Translations under genes and position numbers: made by a program
The notes under the pieces: model-generated
Database searches by the model: none
The model's input: the letters and a program-made list of their open reading frames with translations, nothing else
What the model was told of the DNA's origin: nothing
In this document: positions 27,157 through 33,527 of the stretch, piece after piece
Layout of the letters: every line of letters begins with the position of its first letter
How positions within the stretch are numbered: the stretch's first letter is position 1
Assembly: GCA_009786825.1 (NCBI GenBank)
Contig: WQRI01000012.1
Coordinates: forward strand, 1-33,527
DNA from: Bacillota bacterium
Lineage (GTDB): Bacteria > Bacillota > Clostridia > Christensenellales > WQRI01
Direction of reading: 5' to 3'
Length of the DNA stretch: 33,527 nt

Positions 27157-27556
27157 CTATTTTCCCCCTTTTTTTACTAGCCTTTACTTTTGTCGGCGCT
27201 TCTGCTGTAGGTAGTTTTTTTAGTGGCGCTTCACTCTTAAGCGCTTCTTTTACGGCTTCACTCTCTAGTGCATTCTTACATTTTTCGCAAATGCTTTTCT
27301 TTCTTGCACGGCTAGCCACACTCTCACTTTTGTCTGGCGCACTTCTAGTCCTAGCCTTTCGCTCTGGCTTACATTTACAGCCACCGGTAACACCACAAAG
27401 CAACCCCTTTAACTCTTTTGCACAACTCTCGCAAATATAAATAAAACTGCCGTGTGCTAAATTATTAAACTTAATAACATAATCTCCCCTACCCCTGCAA
27501 AGCCCCAACTCGCACGATAGCGGATAAAACCCTTTTTCTAATCTCATCTTAGACAT
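27149..27556 (-). CDS. Small Cys-rich putative zinc-binding protein
   Basis: CELGLC, CESC, CKC and CEKC motifs; overlaps portal start by 8 bp. Confidence 0.6.
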   Translation of the reverse strand: MSKMRLEKGFYPLSCELGLCRGRGDYVIKFNNLAHGSFIYICESCAKELKGLLCGVTGGCKCKPERKARTRSAPDKSESVASRARKKSICEKCKNALESEAVKEALKSEAPLKKLPTAEAPTKVKASKKRGKIDE

Positions 27557-27578
27557 AATTTTTTCTCCTTTTATATTG

Positions 27579-27647
27579 CAAAATAAATCTTTCCCGCGCT
27601 AGCGGGTGTAACCACTTTACACTTTACATTTTACACTTTACACTTTT
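27579..27647. repeat. Heptamer-arm element E (one arm only)
   Basis: core ATCTTTCCCGCGCTAGCGGGTGTAAC then ACTTTACACTTTACATTTTACACTTTACACTTT, which extends into the 3' end of the 27624 gene. Confidence 0.8.
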
Positions 27648-27970
27648 TTTAATCTCTTGTAAAACTCTCTCTCTCAGCGCGACCAACTCAGCCTCGCTTA
27701 AATTATCAATATCGTCCCCGCCCCCAGTCTCAATTACAATCTTAGCGGCAGAAACATCGGGCGGCGTTTGCTTTGTAGTAACCTTTCTTTTTGTTAAAAC
27801 TTCTGCGCCGTCCTTAACCACAAACTCTTCCACCACCTCTTCATACGAAAAGCCCACAGCCTTTTTAAACATCTGCTCTTGCAAATAATCTAACCCCCCG
27901 CCCTCACTCGCTTTGTCCGCCTTATCCGATTTATCTGCCTTATTCGCATTTTCTTTTGTACTCTCATTCA
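27624..27970 (-). CDS. Small acidic phage hypothetical protein
   Basis: MNESTKENANKADKSDKADKASEGGGLDYLQEQMFKKAVGFSYEEVVEEFVVKDG...; start re-assigned to 27970 (AGGAGT RBS). Confidence 0.65.
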
Positions 27971-27986
27971 TAAATAAAATTACTCC

Positions 27987-28086
27987 TTTAAGTCGATTGA
28001 TTTTAGGCAATTTAATTTTCGAACCTTTGTTCGCAAAGCGAACAACCGAGAGAAAATTAATTAGCCTTAAAATCGAATCAATTACT
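27987..28086. repeat. About 100-bp imperfect palindrome abutting the terL stop codon
   Basis: GATTGATTTTAGGCAATTTAATTTTC ... TTGTTCGC aaa GCGAACAA ... GAAAATTAATTAGCCTTAAAATCGAATCAAT. Confidence 0.85.
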
Positions 28087-29512
28087 TTTTTCTTTTGTTT
28101 GCTCTAATCAGTCGCTCTTTATCTCGCTGAACTGCGCTTCGCTCTCTCTTGCTTGGCTTGTTTTCTCGCTTGCTCATAATATAATAGCGCAAATTATCAA
28201 GCGCGTGGTCGTCCGACTTTACGGGGCTATCCCCCACCCCCCACCTATAACCTTTAAGCTCTCTAATCATATTTACGCAATTTTTAAAAATAAACAAACG
28301 GCGCACGCCATCGCCATTTTTAAGCGCGCTCTTAACCCGCGCAATTCCCGAAAAAACATCTTTGTTTATATTGGTATTAACATTAATGCCCCGCTCGTAA
28401 AACAACTCTGCAACAGACTTAGAGCTTGCCAACGTCCGCTGAGACGCCGCGCTATCTATCAGCGCATCATACCTACCCCCAAACCCTATGTGCCAGTTCA
28501 ACTTTTTGCATATCTCTTTAATTTTATTAGAATGATGGCAAATATCCCGACCTGCCTCATAATGTTCGTAAACAACGTAAATATTGCCATCAAAATCTAA
28601 CGCATAAAAATGTGCAGCAAGCGGATTGTTAAGCCCCGGGTCTATACTAATAATATCGTACCACTCGCGCGGCACATCGAAAGGCTCTATAACATTTTCG
28701 CGCTCGCAAAACTCGGGATAAACAAGCCCGCTAAAACTCTTAAACTTGCCAAAGCGCCGCGTCTCAAGTTCGTCTTCCGACATACCGCTAGAGAACTGCT
28801 TAATCTCACTCTCGCACAAAAACGGATTGTCCGCCCATTCAAAACTAAAATATTCAACTTCCGAGTCCGCAAACTTGTTTAAATAAATAACATCGTGTAC
28901 AAATGTCAAGCCTTTTAGTGGCGTCATAGTGCCAAACAGCAAGCCCTTTTTGTCTAACACGCGCATCTTACACTCGTTGTAAATATCCTCAGATGGCTCT
29001 TCATCAAACCAAACAAAATCTAATGACGCGCCCTGAAACTTCTCTCTACCTTGGTCACAACTCTTAAACCCAAGCGTGCTTCTCCCACCAAAAGAGTTAC
29101 GCAAAACAATATAGTCTATAACGCCACCCTCGGGGTAGTCGCGCCTGCCACTAATCATACTTATCTCGATAATATGCTTTTTGTTTAGATAATGCAAAAT
29201 CTTTTTTTGGGCAACATCGCGCTGTACCTGCGTAGATACAGACACAACCCACCCGCTAACATTATCTTTGTTTTGTCTGTAAGGGTGTATGCCCAAACAT
29301 AACCAAAGCGCTTCAACAGCCCCACATTCCGTTTTACCAGAACGATTCCCACCAAAAACCCACCTGTTGCGCTTAAAACTTTTATGAAACTCTAACTGCT
29401 TTTTATGTACCCGCTCGCCACTGTTATATAACGATAGCGCGCAAGGTTTTCTTAACTCTGCTAACCGCTTGTCTATCTTAGCAAGTTTTTTAATCAATTT
29501 TAATTCGCTCAT
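28082..29512 (-). CDS. terL: Terminase large subunit
   Basis: Walker A GGNRSGKT; Walker B LDFVWFDEEP; nuclease motifs SIDPGLNNP, DALIDSA, DDHALDNLRY. Confidence 0.93.
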   Translation of the reverse strand: MSELKLIKKLAKIDKRLAELRKPCALSLYNSGERVHKKQLEFHKSFKRNRWVFGGNRSGKTECGAVEALWLCLGIHPYRQNKDNVSGWVVSVSTQVQRDVAQKKILHYLNKKHIIEISMISGRRDYPEGGVIDYIVLRNSFGGRSTLGFKSCDQGREKFQGASLDFVWFDEEPSEDIYNECKMRVLDKKGLLFGTMTPLKGLTFVHDVIYLNKFADSEVEYFSFEWADNPFLCESEIKQFSSGMSEDELETRRFGKFKSFSGLVYPEFCERENVIEPFDVPREWYDIISIDPGLNNPLAAHFYALDFDGNIYVVYEHYEAGRDICHHSNKIKEICKKLNWHIGFGGRYDALIDSAASQRTLASSKSVAELFYERGINVNTNINKDVFSGIARVKSALKNGDGVRRLFIFKNCVNMIRELKGYRWGVGDSPVKSDDHALDNLRYYIMSKRENKPSKRERSAVQRDKERLIRANKRKK

Positions 29513-29685
29513 TCATTTTCTTCCCACTTTAATTTGCAATGAACCTTTTGCAAAATCTATTTTAAAATCTCTCGCACACTACACTAATTTGTTTAAATTT
29601 AAGGCTTGTCCACCCAAAAAAACCTATTTTCCAAAAAAAGTCATAATAAGGCATTCTATCTTATTTTTCTTAATGCAATTTGTTG

Positions 29686-29691
29686 TATAAT
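29686..29691 (+). promoter_or_regulatory. Candidate -10 box very close to start codon
   Basis: TATAAT 7 bp before the ATG at 29699; no obvious -35. Confidence 0.3.
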
Positions 29692-29698
29692 AAATCTA

Positions 29699-30520
29699 AT
29701 GCGAAATAACTTTTTAAAACGCCTTTCAAAACGCTTTATTGTAACGGCATTTTTTCTAATGCTAATTTTACCTATTTATTTTATCTTGCTACTGCCCGCC
29801 ACTTCTAAAACTGCAAGCGCTTCTACGCTCCAAAACGGAACTATTCTAGTCGCGCTAGATGATGACACCCGCATATACAGAAACATAAGCGGCGTGCAAG
29901 TTTTTGCGTTTTATCTCTCGCGCGGCAACCACCTAATCTACGACACAAGCGTGTTCGAGCGCACGCGCATACTAATTAACGGAAGCCTATTCTACATCTT
30001 TAACACACAAAACAATCTAGCAGACCGCACGCGCTTCTCTCTTGCAGACAGCCCGCCAGCCCTAACACGCATAACAGTTTTAAGCGGCGCAACCATAAGA
30101 GAACAACCCACCGTATCAGCCAGAGAGCTTGCCTTCTCGCCAAACATAAACGTGCAAGTCTACGCAATAGGCTTTGTAATTGCAAGCCCAGAAAACCTAG
30201 GTATAGAAAAAGAAGACCTGCCAATTTGGTATTATATAAACACAGACACCATAAGCGGCTACGTAAACCAGCGCTTTATAGATGGTTTTCAACGCTCGCC
30301 AGATAACTACCCGCCAAACACACTTTTCCCATCCGTGCCGGGCAATATATCTCAAATTTTGCTTATTCTTGCAATTTGTTTGCCCGCCCTTGTTATCGTG
30401 TTTTTGATATTCCGCCCGTCTAAAAAATATCAGCAAAACCACAAAAAGCCACCAAAAAAACGCCGTCCATATTACGACGACTACTACTTTGAAGATGAAG
30501 ATGATGATATCTATTACTAA
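29699..30520 (+). CDS. Bitopic membrane protein with SH3-like extracellular domain (inverted, moron-like)
   Basis: MRNNFLKRLSKRFIVTAFFLMLILPIYFILLLPATSKTASA...; SH3b-like ATIREQPTVSARELAFSPNINVQVYAIGFVI...PIWYYINTDTISGYVNQRFI; C-terminal TM then RPSKKYQQNHKKPPKKRRPYYDDYYFEDEDDDIYY. Confidence 0.75.
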   Translation: MRNNFLKRLSKRFIVTAFFLMLILPIYFILLLPATSKTASASTLQNGTILVALDDDTRIYRNISGVQVFAFYLSRGNHLIYDTSVFERTRILINGSLFYIFNTQNNLADRTRFSLADSPPALTRITVLSGATIREQPTVSARELAFSPNINVQVYAIGFVIASPENLGIEKEDLPIWYYINTDTISGYVNQRFIDGFQRSPDNYPPNTLFPSVPGNISQILLILAICLPALVIVFLIFRPSKKYQQNHKKPPKKRRPYYDDYYFEDEDDDIYY

Positions 30521-30581
30521 GCACCTAATCTCTATTACCAACAAACCCTACTAGCCACGCACTAGCCACGCACTAAAGCAC

Positions 30582-31037
30582 CTAATGCTTGTCTAACGGC
30601 ACGCCAAGCCTACGCCTAATATCCACAGCAATGCTAGACTCGCAAACAGAAAACTTGCGCCAGTTTATCCCGTTAGCAGACAACTCGCGCTCAAACAACT
30701 GCAACTGCTTTTCTATCTGCCTATACACCCGCTTTATATATTTGTGTCCCCGCCCGCAAGCCAAATCAGATACGCGCATATTATGTAAAAACCTATTCTT
30801 AAGCAAGTCGTCTGTGTCCACTTTTTGTAATGCGCCACTAACAGCCTCGGCAATTTCTTTCGCCTCGTCCCTTACCGCAATTAACTGAATAATCTTAAGC
30901 ATTACTTCCATCGCGCACTTTCTGTAGTTTCTTTTAACCTGCTCTGCCTTTAAAATGTTGTCGTAGCGCTCGGCACGCTTCATTATAGCCCTATAGTGCT
31001 TTATTACTGCTATACCAAATTTTCCTTTTTTAATCAT
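30582..31037 (-). CDS. HTH-like phage protein (late regulator or small-terminase candidate), paralog 1
   Basis: RNYRKCAMEVMLKIIQLIAVRDEAKEIAEAVSGAL...LLKNRFLHNMRVSDLACGRGHKYIKRVYRQIEKQLQLFERELS; TAATG coupling with upstream gene. Confidence 0.6.
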   Translation of the reverse strand: MIKKGKFGIAVIKHYRAIMKRAERYDNILKAEQVKRNYRKCAMEVMLKIIQLIAVRDEAKEIAEAVSGALQKVDTDDLLKNRFLHNMRVSDLACGRGHKYIKRVYRQIEKQLQLFERELSANGINWRKFSVCESSIAVDIRRRLGVPLDKH

Positions 31038-31915
31038 TACATCATATCCTCTTCAGAGCCACCCGGCTTAGACTCATCTTTTTTGTTATTGCTACCCCCG
31101 CCCGCGCCACTACTTGCACCACTTCCGCTAGCCCCACCGCTTGCACCACTTCCGCTAGCCCCACCGCTTGCACCGCTTCCACTCGCACTACCACCGCTTG
31201 CACCCGAACCACTACCGCTTCCAGTTGCACCACCGCCTACACCACTTCCACTTGCACTACCACTCACGCCACCCGCACCATCTCTCTCACTACGTCGCCT
31301 ATTCCACGGACTATTTGGGTCTGTATAACTTCTGTTAGGCAAGCCGTCCCTACGAAATCTGCCCGGTCCGCACGAATGCGAGGCCGTATCCTCCACATAA
31401 GTCTCGTCCATAATTCCCCTATAAAAACCCTTAACCCCATAAACATTAACGTTCATAGCAACAGAATCCCTAATGTCGCCCCCAATAGAAGACTCACACT
31501 CAGCAAAAACTTTCCAAGTTATATTCACTTTAGCCAACTCGTCCTCCAACACATTAAGCCGCTTGTCTATCTCGCGATAAACCCGCGAAGTATGCTCTAT
31601 GCCATATCGCTTTTTCAAATCCTCGCCAGCCATAAAATTTATATACCTATTTCTTAAAAAATAATCTTTATCAACCTTTTTAACAGCAGCCTCAACCTTC
31701 CCGGCAATCTCTTTCGCTTCGTTTCTGCGCGCCAAAAAGTGTATCACCTTTAACATAGAATCCATCGGCGGCCTGCGGTAATTTCTAGTTAACGACTCTG
31801 TCTCAGCAATGCTGTTATACCGCTTGTGCCTAGTTAGTATAGCCCGGTACAAGCGCAGTATTGTAACCGCAAAATCCCCTTTTTTCAATTCGTAAATGTT
31901 TTCGCTATTTTCCAT
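31037..31915 (-). CDS. HTH-like phage protein with Gly/Ser/Ala-rich C-terminus, paralog 2
   Basis: N-terminal about 140 aa aligns with the 30582 gene (RNYRRPPMDSMLKVIHFLARRNEAKEIAGKVEAAVKKVDKDYFLRNRYINFM...TSRVYREIDKRLNVLEDELA); long GSASGSGASGG tail. Confidence 0.65.
   Translation of the reverse strand: MENSENIYELKKGDFAVTILRLYRAILTRHKRYNSIAETESLTRNYRRPPMDSMLKVIHFLARRNEAKEIAGKVEAAVKKVDKDYFLRNRYINFMAGEDLKKRYGIEHTSRVYREIDKRLNVLEDELAKVNITWKVFAECESSIGGDIRDSVAMNVNVYGVKGFYRGIMDETYVEDTASHSCGPGRFRRDGLPNRSYTDPNSPWNRRRSERDGAGGVSGSASGSGVGGGATGSGSGSGASGGSASGSGASGGASGSGASGGASGSGASSGAGGGSNNKKDESKPGGSEEDMM
31095..31265 (-). repeat. 27-bp-type tandem repeats encoding GSGASGGAS
   Basis: accacttccgctagccccaccgcttgc repeated. 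Confidence 0.8.
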
Positions 31916-32265
31916 TTTACCCTCCTTAAGTTGCTAAAAACAACTCTATAAAAAAATTTAAATTAAACTTTTGCACTCCCCCGCGCTTACCCAACACTTA
32001 CACACATCAACAACTTTGCGCTTCCCCAACACCCTAAAGCAAATCAAACCTATCACAAAACCTAAACAAGTTCAGGCTCTCGCGCTTACCTACAACCAAA
32101 CATCAAACAGCAAAATCAATTACACCGCCATATCTTTTCGCCCAAACTATATCACCAGCAAAATACATTTACCAAACCCTTTCCCCGCATTTTGTCGATT
32201 ATTGTAATTTTTTGTAAATTTTCTTTACACAACTACAGTTTATATCAAAACGCCAACAAAAGCAA

Positions 32266-32302
32266 CAAAAAAAGCCGTACGGAATTTCCCGTACGACTTT
32301 TT
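32266..32302. terminator. Bidirectional rho-independent terminator
   Basis: aaaaaaaGCCGTACGGaatttcCCGTACGACttttttt. Confidence 0.85.
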
Positions 32303-32303
32303 T

Positions 32304-32473
32304 GTTAATGAACAATGAACAGTTAACAATGAACAATGGTTGCAAACCATTAAACGCTTTTACATTTGAACAGTTAGCATTTCCACTTTCGCGCAATTTG
32401 TAAGTAAATCTTTCCCCGCGCAAGCGGATGTAACACTTGTTAATTGTTACTTGTTACTTGATACCTGATAATT
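32304..32473. repeat. Heptamer-arm element F
   Basis: Left arm AATGAACAATGAACAGTTAACAATGAACAATGG; core AAATCTTTCCCCGCGCAAGCGGATGTAAC; right arm ACTTGTTAATTGTTACTTGTTACTTGATACCTGATAATT; runs into stop at 32472. Confidence 0.8.
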
Positions 32474-33527
32474 AGTCCATTCCCCACTCGTTTGCTTCGC
32501 TATTTCTGCGCGCTCTAATCTTGCTTTGGGCGATATAGCCCGCGGTGCCGGCTGCGCCTACGCCTGCTACTGAAAGTGTGCCGATTATTATGTTACGGGC
32601 TAGGTTAGAGCCGTTGTTGTCTGATGGAATGTAAGGTATGTACCATACAGCGAAAAGTAGAATTGTGTCTGCGCCGTTTTCGATATCTAGTAGATGTAAT
32701 GGCAGTAGTAATTGCTCTGTTTCTGGGCAAGTCTCTAACAACTCGCCACCCCTAGATAAACTCCAGCCGTGGAATATCGCGCCGTATATATCTACTTGCA
32801 ACTGCGGCAACACAAACTCTAACGCATACTCTAAACTCATATCTGTGTGGCTCATTCTTGCCGCGCCAAAATAATGCTCGCACACAAATATAACTCTCAC
32901 ATAACCTTCCGCTATAGTTGGCAAGTCTAGTATGCCGTCTTGTATTGCACAACTTGCGCTGCCGCGCGTTACAAATATTACAAACTCTGCGTAGATACTG
33001 TCGTCTATACTCGACACCGCGCGTATCACCGCTCTGCCTACGCCGTATGGTAATACAGTTATTAGGCCGTTTCTGTCTGTGATTTTGTTACCACTCTCGC
33101 CCCCAACTATACTTACTATGCTGCTATCACTTGTGCTCCACACAAAGTCTGTTGCGACATTTCCGTGCGAAATTACATTTAGGCTAAGCTCTAAAGATTG
33201 CCTTGCTGCTACGCTAGAAAGCGTATAAACGCCGTCTGTATACTCTAGCGGAATTAGCATTGCAGTCTCATTTCTAACAACCCTATCCCCCAAAATCTCT
33301 ACACTATCTAGCCTTGCTTCATCTACTACTATTGTAAATGTCGCATAGAATTCTGTTTGTGGGTGGGTTGCCGTAATTAAAACAATACCCGCACCAAGTG
33401 CCCTTAATTGCACCACATTACCCCTATTGCCGTTTTCACCACCTAAAAACTCTACTACTTGCCCACCACAACTGCTTGTCCACTCTAAACCAAAAGCCGC
33501 CGCGTGAGAGCCACCAATGCTTGCGCC
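32472..33527 (-). CDS. C-terminal part of a surface protein with Ig-like (Big_2-type) repeats and C-terminal TM; runs off right edge
   Basis: Open frame continues upstream of the ORF-track start to the window edge (GASIGGSHAAAFGLEWTSSCGGQVVEFLGGENGNRGNVVQLRALGAGIVLITATHP...); second copy FVWSTSDSSIVSIVGG...GVGRAVIRAVSSIDDSIYAEFVIFV; TM IIIGTLSVAGVGAAGTAGYIA. Confidence 0.75.
   Translation of the reverse strand, partial: GASIGGSHAAAFGLEWTSSCGGQVVEFLGGENGNRGNVVQLRALGAGIVLITATHPQTEFYATFTIVVDEARLDSVEILGDRVVRNETAMLIPLEYTDGVYTLSSVAARQSLELSLNVISHGNVATDFVWSTSDSSIVSIVGGESGNKITDRNGLITVLPYGVGRAVIRAVSSIDDSIYAEFVIFVTRGSASCAIQDGILDLPTIAEGYVRVIFVCEHYFGAARMSHTDMSLEYALEFVLPQLQVDIYGAIFHGWSLSRGGELLETCPETEQLLLPLHLLDIENGADTILLFAVWYIPYIPSDNNGSNLARNIIIGTLSVAGVGAAGTAGYIAQSKIRARRNSEANEWGMD

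Noticed and set aside
29699-30520. Endolysin call for the SH3-domain protein
   Set aside because: No catalytic amidase/muramidase/peptidase motif; two TM segments and a charged cytoplasmic-type tail argue against a lysin.
31971-32207. 78-aa plus-strand ORF upstream of the HTH genes
   Set aside because: C/A-rich skewed leader, no RBS or recognisable protein features.
18443-32473. CRISPR array from the many short repeats
   Set aside because: Repeats are 7-nt units without unique spacers of regular length and there are no cas genes.
28082-33527. tRNA or att site marking a prophage boundary
   Set aside because: No tRNA cloverleaf or matched direct repeats were recognisable by eye; boundary remains unknown.

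Overview
Low-GC bacterial (probably Firmicutes/Clostridia-like) DNA with three parts. (1) 1-15.4 kb: a minus-strand cluster of three giant low-complexity/coiled-coil proteins (1842, about 1761 and 1172 aa), plus the 5' part of a TM + Gly/Tyr-rich protein running off the left edge. (2) 16.4-32 kb: a late/virion-like phage module, minus strand except for one inverted gene: two paralogous HTH-like genes, terminase large subunit, Cys-rich protein, portal, scaffold-like protein, major capsid protein, connector, tail/DNA-stabilisation-like propeller protein, possible ejection protein, BhlA-type holin, a small nuclease-toxin-like gene, a CPCC-type protein, an internally deleted DUF4417 pseudogene and a truncated HNH gene. 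The order resembles the short-tailed (P22-like) head/neck layout. No integrase, repressor, replication, endolysin or long-tail genes are seen in the window. (3) 32.5 kb to the right edge: the C-terminal part of an Ig-like (Big_2-type) repeat surface protein. The most unusual feature is a family of non-coding elements made of heptanucleotide tandem arrays, often inverted around a GC-rich dyad core (CCCGCGCTAGCGG-like). They abut gene stop codons at most junctions of the virion operon and also in the flanking regions, with two further long palindromes at stop codons. This suggests an old, host-adapted or decaying, possibly domesticated prophage module. All family calls are from reading the supplied translations and DNA; no database search was run.
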